Source: an uncultured Paracoccaceae bacterium (GTDB taxonomy: Bacteria; Pseudomonadota; Alphaproteobacteria; Rhodobacterales; Rhodobacteraceae). Taken from it: DNA of 64,000 nt. The notes under the pieces were generated by a model. That model saw only the letters and a list, made by a program, of their open reading frames with translations, was not told where the DNA came from and did not search any database. Shown piece after piece: positions 19,350 to 28,765 of this stretch. Position 1 is the stretch's first letter. The number at the start of each line of letters is the position of its first letter. The position numbers were made by a program, and so were the translations under genes. The stretch spans positions 124,001 to 188,000 of the forward strand of contig CANMQX010000005.1 in the NCBI GenBank assembly GCA_947500135.1, read 5' to 3'.

Positions 19350-20348
19350 ATGACACGCGCAACCGATATCCCCAACCTGGCCGAGCGTTTACGCAACGGT
19401 GACCGCAGAGCACTTGCGCGCGCGATCACCTTGGTCGAAAGCGGGCGGGCGGATCACAGGGCCGATGCGCTGGCCCTGCTGGAGGCTGTTGGGACCGACA
19501 GGCAAGCCACCCGGATCGGTCTGTCAGGCACGCCCGGCGTCGGCAAATCCACCTTTATCGAAAGCTTTGGTTTGATGCTGACCGGTCAGGGGCTGCGTGT
19601 CGCTGTTCTGGCCGTTGATCCATCATCGGCACGCTCGGGCGGGTCAATCCTGGGCGATAAGACCCGGATGGATCATTTGGCCCGCGATCCAAATGCTTTC
19701 ATCCGACCATCCCCAAGCCAGACGCAATTGGGCGGTGTCGCCCGCCGGTCCCGCGAAGCGGTGGCGCTGTGTGAAGCTGCCGGATTTGACGTCGTACTGA
19801 TCGAAACAGTGGGTGTCGGGCAATCAGAAACCGTTGTGGCGCAGATGGCTGATCTCTTTGTCTTGCTTCTTGCACCCGCGGGGGGGGACGAGTTGCAAGG
19901 GGTCAAGCGCGGCATCATGGAAATGGCCGATCTGATCCTTGTAAACAAGGCCGATGGAACTTTGAAACAACAGGCGACCCGGACCTGCGCTGATTATGCT
20001 GGCGCCCTGCGTCTGCTGCGCAAACGGCCCCAGGACCCTGATGGATTTCCCAAGGCATTGACGGTCTCTGCGATGGAATCAGATCAGATCGACACGGCTT
20101 GGGCCGAAATGCAGAAATTGATCAACTGGCGGCAGGAAAACGGGATCTGGGCCGCGACCCGGCAGGCACAGGCCGATTACTGGTTCACCGAAGATGTGCG
20201 GCAGGGGGCCGTTGACCTGATCCTGCAAGACCCGGAGACAGCCGCGCGGATCAAAACCGCACAGACTGCCGTGACCGCCGGAACATTGTCACCCACAGCG
20301 GCGGCAGCACAGGTTCTGGCGCCGTTTCAGGCAAAGGCCAAAACCTGA
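19350..20348 (+). CDS. meaB: Methylmalonyl-CoA mutase-associated GTPase MeaB
   Basis: 332-residue G3E-type GTPase that protects and reloads the B12-dependent methylmalonyl-CoA mutase. Walker A GTPGVGKST near residue 60, LAVDPSSARSGGSILGDKTRM near 88-108, VLIETVGVGQSE near 150, and the guanine-specificity motif LVNKADG near 197. No mutase gene lies nearby. Its last 22 bases overlap the convergent HxlR-type regulator gene. Confidence 0.95.
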   Translation: MTRATDIPNLAERLRNGDRRALARAITLVESGRADHRADALALLEAVGTDRQATRIGLSGTPGVGKSTFIESFGLMLTGQGLRVAVLAVDPSSARSGGSILGDKTRMDHLARDPNAFIRPSPSQTQLGGVARRSREAVALCEAAGFDVVLIETVGVGQSETVVAQMADLFVLLLAPAGGDELQGVKRGIMEMADLILVNKADGTLKQQATRTCADYAGALRLLRKRPQDPDGFPKALTVSAMESDQIDTAWAEMQKLINWRQENGIWAATRQAQADYWFTEDVRQGAVDLILQDPETAARIKTAQTAVTAGTLSPTAAAAQVLAPFQAKAKT

Positions 20349-20860
20349 CTGATCTCCGCGCCCGCCTGTGCAACTACATATTGCGCGCGGGCCGGACGAA
20401 TGGCTGGATCGACCGAGCGGTTAATCCATCCCTGCCCTTCCAGATTGCCCAATGACATCGACAGCGCGCGATCCGTGATCGGCGCAAGCGATGTCTTGAT
20501 TTCACTGAAATAGCGCGGTTGCTGCGCCACAGTCAGGATCGGCAAGGTCCACATCCGGCGCAGCAAAACGGCCTCGGCCTGTCCGTTAACCGCTTTTTCA
20601 ACACCCGACGCGATAACCGCCATCTGCGCGCCCCGCCCCGTCAGCCGATATTCAGGGCGCAGCGGATGGCCATGGCCGGGGTTTCGTTCGACCAGTTCCA
20701 AGGTCAGCAGATGTTGCAGGCTTTGCCCAAAGGCCGTGCGCCCGGCGCCTGACGCCGTCAGCAGCGCAGCCTGCCGCCCCGGCACACCATCATGCAGCAG
20801 CGCCAGAATGCGAAACGACCAGGCGCGCGTCGTCACCTTGACAAGTTCGTTTATGTCCAT
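20327..20860 (-). CDS. HxlR/DUF24-type helix-turn-helix transcriptional regulator
   Basis: 177 residues carrying two winged-helix-like halves: an N-terminal one (AWSFRILALLHDGVPGRQAALL, then HLLTLELVERNPGHGHPLRPEYRLT) and a C-terminal one (RMWTLPILTVAQQPRYFSEIKTSLAPITDRALSMSLGNLEGQGWINR). Both show the RF-x-L...L-x-x-L-x-x-x-G-L-I-x-R pattern of HxlR proteins, so it looks like an internal duplication. The ATG at 20860 is only 39 bp from the divergent VOC gene, and a palindrome lies in that gap, so it likely regulates itself and its neighbour. Confidence 0.8.
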   Translation of the reverse strand: MDINELVKVTTRAWSFRILALLHDGVPGRQAALLTASGAGRTAFGQSLQHLLTLELVERNPGHGHPLRPEYRLTGRGAQMAVIASGVEKAVNGQAEAVLLRRMWTLPILTVAQQPRYFSEIKTSLAPITDRALSMSLGNLEGQGWINRSVDPAIRPARAQYVVAQAGAEISQVLAFA

Positions 20861-20864
20861 AAAG

Positions 20865-20875
20865 TATAGTCTATA
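20865..20875. promoter_or_regulatory. Palindromic operator candidate between HxlR and VOC genes
   Basis: TATAGTCTATA is a perfect palindrome (arms of five around one base) in the 39-bp divergent gap, within an A/T-rich stretch that must also hold both -10 regions. HxlR proteins commonly bind inverted repeats in such divergent promoters. Confidence 0.5.
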
Positions 20876-20899
20876 TATTTTTTGACAGAAGGAAAGCCC

Positions 20900-21277
20900 A
20901 TGCCGCTTGTTACCCTCGATAAAACGATCACCTTCGCCATTTCGGTCAGCGACCGACATGCCAGCGCAAAATGGTATGGTGACATGCTTGGCTTTGAGCT
21001 GCTCTATCACGCTGATGATGCAGGCTGGAGCGAGCTGAACACCATGACAGATGGCGTCACGATTGGCTTGGGCGAACAGGCGAAGCCGACCCCGGGGAAC
21101 GCCGTGCCGGTCTTTGGGATTGCCGATATCGACGCCGGGCGCAAAAAGCTTGAGGCGGCAGGCATCCGCTTTGACGGTGAAACGGATGTTGTCGACGGCA
21201 TGGTCGCCACTGCAACATTTTATGACCCCGATGGGAATGCCCTGATGCTGGCGCAAGACCTGACTGGTCAGGGATAA
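20900..21277 (+). CDS. VOC-family (glyoxalase/bleomycin resistance-like) protein
   Basis: 125 residues with the VOC pattern: TITFAISVSDRHASAKWYGDMLGFE at the start, the middle FGIADIDAGRKKLEAAGI, and the end TFYDPDGNALMLAQDL. Members bind a metal and act as lyases, dioxygenases or drug-sequestering proteins; substrate unknown. GAAGGAAAG before the ATG at 20900 supports this start over the TTG at 20882. The divergent HxlR gene makes a stress- or electrophile-responsive pair plausible. Confidence 0.85.
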   Translation: MPLVTLDKTITFAISVSDRHASAKWYGDMLGFELLYHADDAGWSELNTMTDGVTIGLGEQAKPTPGNAVPVFGIADIDAGRKKLEAAGIRFDGETDVVDGMVATATFYDPDGNALMLAQDLTGQG

Positions 21278-21291
21278 ACAAGGCTGCAGGT

Positions 21292-21313
21292 CCGGTGGCG
21301 GAAATGCCACCGG
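21292..21313 (+). terminator. GC-rich hairpin after the VOC gene
   Basis: CCGGTGGC and GCCACCGG form a perfect 8-bp stem around GGAAAT, 15 bases past the VOC stop. No T-run follows, so it may end or stabilise the transcript. Confidence 0.45.
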
Positions 21314-21564
21314 GCGCGCAGATCGCCAGCCAGGAATGCCAATGCGGGTCGATACTGCCCGCGAGGTCGTGTTGACGTTAAGTGGTGATAACGGGCTTTG
21401 CGTCACTTGACCTGCGTTGGGTGGGCAAAGCGGGTTGACTGGGTCACGGAATCCTCCTATTTCGCGCTGATCTTATTCATGACCCGGTGCCATCGGGTCC
21501 TAACTCTATGCAGGATGTCCCGCCATACGGGCCGGTGATATCCCTCAAGACAAGGAAAACGCCC

Positions 21565-21849
21565 ATGTCGCGCCGTTGCGAACTGACTGGAAAAGGCCCG
21601 ATGTCTGGCAACAATGTCAGCCACGCCAAAAACCGTACCCGCCGCCGCTTTCTGCCCAACCTGCAGGACGTGACGCTGCAGTCTGACGTGCTTGGCCGTT
21701 CATTCAAATTCCGTATTTCCAATGCTGCCCTGCGCACTGTTGACCATCGCGGTGGTCTGGATGCGTTCATGGCCAAGGCAAAGGATGCAGAGCTGTCCTC
21801 TGATGCATTGAAAGTAAAGAAAGAAATCGCCAAGGCGACTGCCGCCTAA
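21565..21849 (+). CDS. rpmB: 50S ribosomal protein bL28
   Basis: 94 residues starting [20 protein letters not shown], the invariant L28 N-terminus, then [14 protein letters not shown]. The length and the extended C-terminal tail ending KEIAKATAA are normal for alphaproteobacteria. AAGGAAAACGCCC precedes the ATG. A strong terminator follows, so it is probably monocistronic. Confidence 0.97.
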   Translation: MSRRCELTGKGPMSGNNVSHAKNRTRRRFLPNLQDVTLQSDVLGRSFKFRISNAALRTVDHRGGLDAFMAKAKDAELSSDALKVKKEIAKATAA

Positions 21850-21873
21850 GCGCTTTTTCTTCACCTGAAATTC

Positions 21874-21907
21874 AAAACCCGGTTGCGCCTGCCGTAGCCG
21901 GGTTTTT
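21874..21907 (+). terminator. Intrinsic terminator of rpmB
   Basis: AAAACCCGG pairs with CCGGGTTTT around a 15-base loop and is followed by T's, 24 bases after the rpmB stop. Confidence 0.85.
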
Positions 21908-22069
21908 CGTTGTGGTCAGGTTTTGCTGACTTGGTGCAATCTGAAAAATCTGGTATCGTTCCCACATTCGTTACTGTGAAGTGCTTTGAAAAATTAATTT
22001 GCGTTCATAGATAAACTGCATGGTCGTACACCGCGATGACCCATATTATTCGTACCTGGGGGTTCGATT

Positions 22070-22480
22070 ATGATAAATTCAATCAAGCACCCATTGGGTG
22101 CGATAATACTATTGCTTGGGCTACTGTTCCCTGCTTTTTCATCCGCGAACGAGACGGACATAGGTCGCTGGTCGGATGAAATCAACTATATCCGCTCACA
22201 TGGCGTGTCGGTTATCCAAAATGGCAACGGCTCTGCCCTGATCGTTTTGGAAACCAAGTTCGGCCCCGAACCCGCGCCCGCGATGCGCCTGCACCTGGGC
22301 AAGGACGGCGTGGCGAACCCATCCGCCGATCTGGGTGTTCTGTCCAAGATCAAAGGCTTGCAAGTATTTGAAACGCCCGCTGCCGTCGACATCACCGATT
22401 TCAATGAGCTGCATATCTGGAATGTGGATGACGGCACCTCGCTTGGGGTGGCACCACTTGGGGGTTCATCCAACCCTTGA
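22070..22480 (+). CDS. Exported hypothetical protein
   Basis: 136 residues with a signal peptide (LGAIILLLGLLFPAFSSANE). The mature part is short, includes IQNGNGSALIVLETKFGPEPAPAM and ends in GGSSNP. No Cys in the mature part and no known domain. The upstream 150 bp is A/T-rich. It lies 32 bp before hrpB in the same direction and could share its transcript. Confidence 0.6.
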   Translation: MINSIKHPLGAIILLLGLLFPAFSSANETDIGRWSDEINYIRSHGVSVIQNGNGSALIVLETKFGPEPAPAMRLHLGKDGVANPSADLGVLSKIKGLQVFETPAAVDITDFNELHIWNVDDGTSLGVAPLGGSSNP

Positions 22481-22512
22481 CCCCCTACCGCAAGGTAGCA
22501 GACATAAGGGCG

Positions 22513-24918
22513 ATGAACGCCCTTCCCATTGATCCGATCCTGCCTGACCTGATCGCCGCCCTTGCGGCACATGGTCGTGCCGTTCTGCAAGCGCCACCCG
22601 GCGCGGGCAAGACGACGCGTGTGCCATTGGCCATGCTTGATGCCGCCATTACCCCCGGCAAGATCATCATGCTGGAACCAAGGCGCCTGGCCGCTCGCGC
22701 CGCAGCAGAGCGGCTGGCAGAGACGTTGGGCGAAACACCGGGGAAGACCGTCGGCTACCGGATGCGCGGCGACAGCAAACCCGGAACAGGGATCGAGGTT
22801 GTCACTGAAGGCATCCTGACCCGCATGATCCAGTCCGACCCGGACCTCACGGGTATCGGGGCCGTGATCTTTGACGAATTTCACGAACGATCCCTGAATG
22901 CTGATCTGGGATTGGCCCTGACATGGGAGCTGCGCAGCGTCTTGCGTCCCGACCTATTGGTTCTGGTAATGTCAGCCACGCTTGATGCGGCACCCGTTGC
23001 CACGCTGCTGGATGACGCCCCAGTCGTAGCGTCCGAGGGGCGTTCGTACCCGGTCACAACCCATTTCCTTGACCGTGCAGTGCCAAAGCGCACACGCATT
23101 GAAACTGCTACTGCTGATTTGATTGTAAAAGCGGTTGGCCAGACCACAGGCGGCATGCTGGTGTTTCTCCCCGGCGAAGGCGAGATCAGGCGCACCGCCG
23201 CAGCCCTTGATGGGCGCTTGCCCAAGGATTGCCAGATCCGGCCCCTTTATGGTGCTTTGCAATTCAAGGATCAACGCGCCGCCATCGCCCCCATACAAAC
23301 CGGGCGCAAGATCGTGCTATCTACATCTATCGCCGAAACATCGCTGACCATCGCAGATATCCGGGTGGTGGTTGATGCAGGTCGGGCAAGGCGGGCGCGG
23401 TTCGACCCTGGATCAGGCATGTCACGGCTGGTCACCGAGAAAGTTAGCCGGGCCGAGGCGACGCAGCGTGCAGGCCGCGCTGGCCGCGTCGCCCCCGGTG
23501 ATGCCTATTGTTTGTGGACCAAAGGTGAAAACGGTGCATTGCCCGGTTTTGCCCCGGCAGAGATTGAAGCCGCCGATCTGGCGGGGCTGGCACTGGAACT
23601 GGCGGTCTGGGGCAGCGATGACCTTGCCTTTCTGACGCCACCACCGGCAGGTGCTTTTGCCGAGGCACGCAGCCTGCTGCAATCACTGGGTGCGCTGGAT
23701 GGCGATCTGCGGATCACCGATCACGGGCGCGCACTTGCCGCCATGCCACTACACCCGCGTCTGGGTCACATGCTGCAACTGGCGGGCGCGCAGGCAGCCC
23801 CATTAGCCGCCTTGCTGGCCGGGCGAGACCCGCTACGCGGTGCGCCCGTTGATATCGGTCTGCGGATCGCCTCGCTGAAAGGGCGGTATGATGGGCCGGG
23901 TAGCGTCAATCATGCGGCCTTGTCACAGATTAAAGCCGAAATTCCGCGCCTGTCCAAAGGCTTGCCCAAACGGCCCACCATGGATTTGGCCCAACAGGTC
24001 GCGCTGGCCTATCCTGATCGCGTCGGGCTGCGGCGCAAAGGGGATGCCCCCCGATACATCTTGTCAGGTGGTAAAGGCGCTGTAATGGACGCGGATGATC
24101 CGTTGGCCGGGCAACGGCTGATCGTCGCCAGCGATCTGGACGGCGACGCCCGCGAAGCGCGGATCAGGCAGGCAGTGACCATCAGTGAACGGGCGCTTCG
24201 CGATGTCTTTGCCGATCAGATTGGCTGGAAAGATGTCTGTGAATGGTCCCGGCGCGACGGTCAGGTGCTGGCGCGCAAGCAGGAATGCTTTGGCGCGCTG
24301 GTGTTGGATGATCGGGTTTGGCCCGATGCGCCGGATGATGCTGTGGCGCTGGCCATGCTTGACGGGGTGCGCCAATTGGGTCTGCACCCATCGCCCGCCG
24401 CAGACCGGTTTCGGGCGCGGGTCGCGTTGATCGAAGGCCTGCCGCCGATGGATGATGAAAACCTGATGGCCGGGTTGGAACACTGGTTATTGCCGCATCT
24501 GGCAGGTGTGCGCAGCGCGGCTGACTGGAAAAAGTTCGACATCCTGCCCGCCCTGCGCGCAATGCTGGATTGGAACCAGATGCAAAAGCTGGACAAGGCC
24601 GCACCTGCCCATTTTGAAACACCGTTGGGGCGCAACATCCCAATCGATTATGGCGGCGAGGCACCAGGTATCACCCTGCGCTTGCAGGAAATGTTCGGTG
24701 TCACCCGGCACCCGACGGTGGGGCAAGTTCCACTGCGGGTGACGCTTTTATCTCCGGGGCAAAAGCCGGTGCAGGTCACACAGGATATCGTCGGGTTCTG
24801 GGCCAGTTCCTACGCCGATGTGCGCCGGGACATGCGCGGGCGCTATCCACGTCACCCATGGCCTGAAGATCCCACTGTCGCCGACCCCACATTGCGCGCC
24901 AAACCGCGAGGCACATGA
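22513..24918 (+). CDS. hrpB: ATP-dependent RNA helicase HrpB
   Basis: 801-residue DEAH-type helicase. Walker A QAPPGAGKTT near residue 28-37, motif II FDEFHERS (DEFH) near 121, motif III MSATLDA near 155, motif VI QRAGRAGRVAPG near 318, then the HrpB-specific C-terminal region (LSPGQKPVQVTQDI...RYPRHPWPEDP). HrpB is a non-essential helicase whose RNA target is unknown in most bacteria. Start set at the ATG at 22513 to begin just before the helicase core. Confidence 0.96.
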   Translation: MNALPIDPILPDLIAALAAHGRAVLQAPPGAGKTTRVPLAMLDAAITPGKIIMLEPRRLAARAAAERLAETLGETPGKTVGYRMRGDSKPGTGIEVVTEGILTRMIQSDPDLTGIGAVIFDEFHERSLNADLGLALTWELRSVLRPDLLVLVMSATLDAAPVATLLDDAPVVASEGRSYPVTTHFLDRAVPKRTRIETATADLIVKAVGQTTGGMLVFLPGEGEIRRTAAALDGRLPKDCQIRPLYGALQFKDQRAAIAPIQTGRKIVLSTSIAETSLTIADIRVVVDAGRARRARFDPGSGMSRLVTEKVSRAEATQRAGRAGRVAPGDAYCLWTKGENGALPGFAPAEIEAADLAGLALELAVWGSDDLAFLTPPPAGAFAEARSLLQSLGALDGDLRITDHGRALAAMPLHPRLGHMLQLAGAQAAPLAALLAGRDPLRGAPVDIGLRIASLKGRYDGPGSVNHAALSQIKAEIPRLSKGLPKRPTMDLAQQVALAYPDRVGLRRKGDAPRYILSGGKGAVMDADDPLAGQRLIVASDLDGDAREARIRQAVTISERALRDVFADQIGWKDVCEWSRRDGQVLARKQECFGALVLDDRVWPDAPDDAVALAMLDGVRQLGLHPSPAADRFRARVALIEGLPPMDDENLMAGLEHWLLPHLAGVRSAADWKKFDILPALRAMLDWNQMQKLDKAAPAHFETPLGRNIPIDYGGEAPGITLRLQEMFGVTRHPTVGQVPLRVTLLSPGQKPVQVTQDIVGFWASSYADVRRDMRGRYPRHPWPEDPTVADPTLRAKPRGT

Positions 24919-24985
24919 GTGTGATTTGCCAACCGATTCGCCCTGTGTTAATAAAAACATAATAAAATAAACCTATTGGCAGGTT

Positions 24986-25453
24986 ATGATGAGTTCGAAG
25001 ATCCAAAACCTCTGGACGGGTGCGATCCGCCCGTTGCTGAAACGTCCGCCCGCATTGCAGGTGGCCGCCCTTTGTCACCGTGACGGTGCCGACGGGCCAG
25101 AGGTGATGCTTGTCACCAGTTCCAGCGGACGCTGGATTCTGCCCAAAGGCTGGCCAATTGACGGGCTGACCGCTGCCGAAGCTGCAAAGCAAGAGGCGTG
25201 GGAAGAAGGTGGCGTCAAGAAAGGCAAGGTCGACAAGACGGCGCTTGGCCGGTTCTTATCCGAAAAACGCTTTGAAAATGGCGCGGTGATCCCTTGCGAG
25301 ACCCAAGTCTTTCCAATTGCCGTCAAATCCGTCGCCAACGACTATCCCGAAGCAGATCAGCGTGACCGCATCTGGGTGTCGCCGGAAAAAGCGGCTGAAA
25401 TGGTTGATGACCCGGGTCTGAGCAACATGCTGGAAACATTCGCCGCCGCCTGA
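24986..25453 (+). CDS. NUDIX hydrolase (diphosphoinositol/diadenosine polyphosphate type)
   Basis: 155 residues. The NUDIX box is GWPIDGLTAAEAAKQEAWEE followed by GGV (about residues 54-76), with LVTSSSGRWILPKG before it, which matches the DIPP-type subgroup that cleaves diphosphates of inositol or Ap(n)A. The C-terminal RDRIWVSPEKAAEMV fits the same group. ATG at 24986 or 24989. Preceded by an A/T-rich 67-bp gap after hrpB. Confidence 0.9.
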   Translation: MMSSKIQNLWTGAIRPLLKRPPALQVAALCHRDGADGPEVMLVTSSSGRWILPKGWPIDGLTAAEAAKQEAWEEGGVKKGKVDKTALGRFLSEKRFENGAVIPCETQVFPIAVKSVANDYPEADQRDRIWVSPEKAAEMVDDPGLSNMLETFAAA

Positions 25454-25520
25454 CTTTTAATCAGTTGCCAGTGCAGCATGCTGTCGCTAACCCTTCCGCC
25501 AGTTCGGGGGAGGGCAAAGC

Positions 25521-27002
25521 ATGAGTGACGGAAAACCAACAAATCAGTGGAAAACGCTTGACCGTGATCTGGGGCGGATCGGGGCCGTTGAATATGCGAC
25601 GCAATATGTTGCCCAGCCTTTGGTTGGTTTGGGCATTGCATTGGCCTTTATCATTATTGCCGCCCTTGGCAGTACGTTGTTTTTCGGCGGCGAAACCCAT
25701 TCCTATGTCGTAATCGCGGCCGCCGCATTTGGTGCCTATATGGCCGTGAATATCGGGGCCAATGACGTTGCCAACAATATGGGCCCGGCCGTGGGCGCCA
25801 ATGCGCTGACCATGGGCGGGGCCATCGTCATTGCCGCCCTTTGCGAAAGCGCGGGCGCGCTTTTGGCAGGCGGCGACGTGGTTTCAACCATTTCCAAAGG
25901 GATCATCGACCCCGAAAGCGTGGCAAGCAGTGCAGTATTCATCTGGGCGATGATGGCTGCGCTGATCTCCTCTGCGCTTTGGGTAAATCTCGCGACTTGG
26001 GTCGGTGCGCCAGTATCCACAACCCATTCAGTTGTGGGCGGTGTTATGGGGGCAGGCATTGCCGCTGCCGGTTTCGCCGCAGTCAACTGGCCCACGATGA
26101 GCGCAATTGCAGCCAGTTGGGTGATTTCGCCGGTTCTGGGTGGTGTCATTGCCGCCGCTTTCCTGGCCTTTATCAAGACCGCGATCATCTATCAGGATGA
26201 TAAAATCGCTGCCGCCCGTCGATGGGTGCCTGTCCTGATCGGGATCATGGCGGGGGTCTTTTCCATGTATCTGGCCATGAAAGGCCTGAAGAAAATCGTC
26301 AAAATCGACCTTCTATCAGCTTGTATGATCGGGCTGGTAATCGGTGCGGTGGTTTACGCCATCTCTGCCCCGCTGATCAGGCGGCAATCGGAAGGGCTGG
26401 AAAACCGCAACCGGTCGCTGAAAGTCCTGTTCAACATCCCCCTGATCCTGTCAGCCGCCCTTTTGTCATTTGCCCATGGCGCCAATGACGTGGCCAATGC
26501 AGTCGGCCCCCTGGCCGCCATTGTGCATGCAGAGGAATTCGGAACCTTCGCAGGCAAGGTCAATATCCCGACATGGGTCATGGTCATCGGCGCGTTCGGG
26601 ATTTCCTTTGGCCTGATCCTGTTCGGACCCAAGCTGATCCGTATGGTCGGCAGTCAGATCACCAAGCTGAACCCGATGCGCGCCTATTGCGTGGCCCTGT
26701 CTGCAGCGATCACCGTGATCATGGCAAGCTGGCTGGGCCTGCCTGTGTCATCAACCCATATCGCCGTAGGCGGTGTCTTTGGCGTTGGCTTCTTCCGCGA
26801 ATGGGACGCAGAAAGGCGTGCACGCCTGTCATCAGCCAAACGCCCAGAGGCAAAGCGGATCGCCCCCGAGGAACGCCGCCGCCGCAAACTGGTACGCCGG
26901 TCGCATTTCATGACGATCATCGCAGCTTGGGTGATTACAGTGCCCGCAGCTGCCGTGATGTCGGGACTGATCTTTCTGGGTTTGCAGGCCATTTTTGTTT
27001 AG
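25521..27002 (+). CDS. Inorganic phosphate transporter, PiT family
   Basis: 493 residues. The two PiT repeat signatures are present: VNIGANDVANNMGPAVGANAL near residue 75-95 and FAHGANDVANAVGPLAA near 317-333, each with the GANDVAN core, plus APVSTTHSVVGGVMGAG and LPVSSTHIAVGGVFGVG. It is a cation-coupled low-affinity phosphate carrier. A basic cytoplasmic stretch near residues 430-460 (AERRARLSSAKRPEAKRIAPEE) precedes the last membrane segment. GGGGGAGGG lies before the ATG. No PhoU-like gene follows. Confidence 0.94.
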   Translation: MSDGKPTNQWKTLDRDLGRIGAVEYATQYVAQPLVGLGIALAFIIIAALGSTLFFGGETHSYVVIAAAAFGAYMAVNIGANDVANNMGPAVGANALTMGGAIVIAALCESAGALLAGGDVVSTISKGIIDPESVASSAVFIWAMMAALISSALWVNLATWVGAPVSTTHSVVGGVMGAGIAAAGFAAVNWPTMSAIAASWVISPVLGGVIAAAFLAFIKTAIIYQDDKIAAARRWVPVLIGIMAGVFSMYLAMKGLKKIVKIDLLSACMIGLVIGAVVYAISAPLIRRQSEGLENRNRSLKVLFNIPLILSAALLSFAHGANDVANAVGPLAAIVHAEEFGTFAGKVNIPTWVMVIGAFGISFGLILFGPKLIRMVGSQITKLNPMRAYCVALSAAITVIMASWLGLPVSSTHIAVGGVFGVGFFREWDAERRARLSSAKRPEAKRIAPEERRRRKLVRRSHFMTIIAAWVITVPAAAVMSGLIFLGLQAIFV

Positions 27003-27040
27003 GATCAGGCGAGAAAAGCTTTATTGACCGAGGCATCAGA

Positions 27041-27718
27041 ATGATAACCCGCGCCTTTCAGATCTGCCTGCTTACCCTCATGTGGTCGATCACCGCGCAT
27101 TCGGCTGCAGCAGGTGCATGCCCCGATTACTTTCGGTTTGTCGATTTCGGCACGCAGGATGCAAATGGTGCGCTCATACGTGGCGGCCCAATCTTCCGGA
27201 TTGAACAGGATGACCGCAGCCTGTTGCGGGATGACACGACCACCTGTCTTGATGTCGGCCCGGTCTTCACTGACGGGCATAATCAACCAATGCCGGTGGT
27301 CAATACAATCGGCTACGCCCCCGCATTGGTCGATCCGGCGCTGACCAGCCTGTCGGTGACCCGCATAACAGGTGGTGCCCAGCGTGCATCAGATGCAAAC
27401 GCCATGACCCATGAAGCCGCAAAAACGCAGGACAGTGTTGAGATCACCAATGGTGCGGATCACCTTTGTGTCAGTCTGGCATTTGCCTTCACAAAGACAA
27501 TCAGTTGCGAAGTTGCAAACCCGTTTGATCCAACCTTCCCGCTCGTGATCTATTGCGCAGATGGTGACTGCACGATGACCGTCATGGCGATTGATGACGA
27601 TATTGTTGTCAGCGCCGACTGGTCGGACCAAAGCGACACACCGCAAGCGGTCGGTGCGGCAACCTCTGATACCGTAGACGGAATTCACAGCTTCATATTC
27701 GCACAGATGTCGCGCTAA
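27041..27718 (+). CDS. Exported hypothetical protein, Cys-rich
   Basis: 225 residues with a signal peptide (ICLLTLMWSITAHSAAAGAC). The mature part has seven Cys (GACPDYF, TTCLDVG, HLCVSL, SCEVANP, YCADGDCT), mostly paired, so a disulfide-bonded periplasmic fold is likely. No known domain. It lies 38 bp after the phosphate carrier gene and may be cotranscribed, but a functional link is not shown. Confidence 0.7.
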   Translation: MITRAFQICLLTLMWSITAHSAAAGACPDYFRFVDFGTQDANGALIRGGPIFRIEQDDRSLLRDDTTTCLDVGPVFTDGHNQPMPVVNTIGYAPALVDPALTSLSVTRITGGAQRASDANAMTHEAAKTQDSVEITNGADHLCVSLAFAFTKTISCEVANPFDPTFPLVIYCADGDCTMTVMAIDDDIVVSADWSDQSDTPQAVGAATSDTVDGIHSFIFAQMSR

Positions 27719-27815
27719 AGCGTTTCGATTTTGCGTCAAAACACCAGACATAGCTTTTCGCGTTCGACCGAAGGGAGAGTCAGCGAAAAGCGATCCAACA
27801 TAAAGTCGAAACGCT
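27719..27815. repeat. Nested inverted repeat between convergent genes
   Basis: Outer arms AGCGTTTCGA (27719-27728) and TCGAAACGCT (27806-27815) are perfect complements. Inner arms GCTTTTCGC (27753-27761) and GCGAAAAGC (27783-27791) are also perfect. The 97-bp unit fills the whole gap between the end of the exported-protein gene and the end of argF. It can fold on either strand and could act as a two-way terminator or be a copy of a dispersed intergenic repeat. Confidence 0.7.
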
Positions 27816-27820
27816 ATTGG

Positions 27821-28726
27821 CTACTTTCCCAAACAATAGCGCATGATCGCTTTTTGCGCGTGCAGCCGGTTCTCGGCCTCGTCAAAGATCACGGAATTGG
27901 GGCCGTCCATGACGCTGCTTGTCGCCTCATCATCGCGGTGCGCGGGCAGACAATGCATGAACAGGGCGTCATCCTTGGCCTTGTTCATCAGCGCATCATT
28001 CACTTGATAGCCGCGTAGTTGATTATGCCGCCGTTCGCGTGCCGATTGTGGATCATGCATGCTGACCCATGTATCCGTCACGACCAGATCGGCGCCTTGT
28101 ACCGCCTCATTTGGGTCGCGGACCGTGGTATACAGCCCGTCAAGCGCAGGCTCCGGGTCCAGCGGCGGTGGGCCGGTAAAGACCAGATCGAAATCGAACT
28201 GCTTGGCAGCATGGGCAAAGCTGGCAAAGACGTTGTTGCCATCACCGGACCAAACAACCTTTTTGCCTTTGATCGGCCCCTGATGTTCTTCAAACGTCAT
28301 GATATCGGCCATGATCTGGCAAGGATGCGTACGATTGGTCAGCCCGTTGATCACTGGTACGCTGGCATATTCGGCCATCTCAAGCAGGGTTTGTTCCTCG
28401 AATGTGCGGATCATGATCAGGTCGACATAACGCGACAGCACGCGGGCGGTATCGGCAATCGTTTCACCATGGCCCAGTTGCATGTCGGTCCCCGACAGCA
28501 CCATGGTCTGCCCACCCATCTGGCGCACACCGACATCAAAGGACACGCGGGTCCGGGTGGAGGGTTTTTCAAAGATCAGCGCCACCATATGCCCGGCAAG
28601 CGGTTGTTCGGCGTCAGGCGTACCTTTGGGCAGGCCTTTGCGGGCGTCTTTCATCCCACGCGCGTTTTCAATGATCTTGTGCAGATCATTCGCTGGTGTC
28701 GCGTCAATATCTAGAAAATGGGTCAT
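27821..28726 (-). CDS. argF: Ornithine carbamoyltransferase
   Basis: Makes citrulline from ornithine and carbamoyl phosphate in arginine synthesis. 301 residues. Carbamoyl-phosphate loop [10 protein letters not shown] near residue 54, HPCQIMAD near 134-141, ornithine site D-x-W-x-SM as DTWVSMHD near 220, and MHCLPAHR near 260. All catalytic blocks are intact. It is the last gene of argD-acetyltransferase-argF on the minus strand. Confidence 0.96.
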   Translation of the reverse strand: MTHFLDIDATPANDLHKIIENARGMKDARKGLPKGTPDAEQPLAGHMVALIFEKPSTRTRVSFDVGVRQMGGQTMVLSGTDMQLGHGETIADTARVLSRYVDLIMIRTFEEQTLLEMAEYASVPVINGLTNRTHPCQIMADIMTFEEHQGPIKGKKVVWSGDGNNVFASFAHAAKQFDFDLVFTGPPPLDPEPALDGLYTTVRDPNEAVQGADLVVTDTWVSMHDPQSARERRHNQLRGYQVNDALMNKAKDDALFMHCLPAHRDDEATSSVMDGPNSVIFDEAENRLHAQKAIMRYCLGK

Positions 28727-28765
28727 TCGTTTCGCTTTTTTGTTGGGCCATCTCTGGCCGGAAAA

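Noticed and set aside
20861..21406. Minus-strand extension of the HxlR gene opposite the VOC gene
   Set aside because: The extension has no family match and overlaps the VOC gene in antisense; the ATG at 20860 starts directly at the regulator domain.
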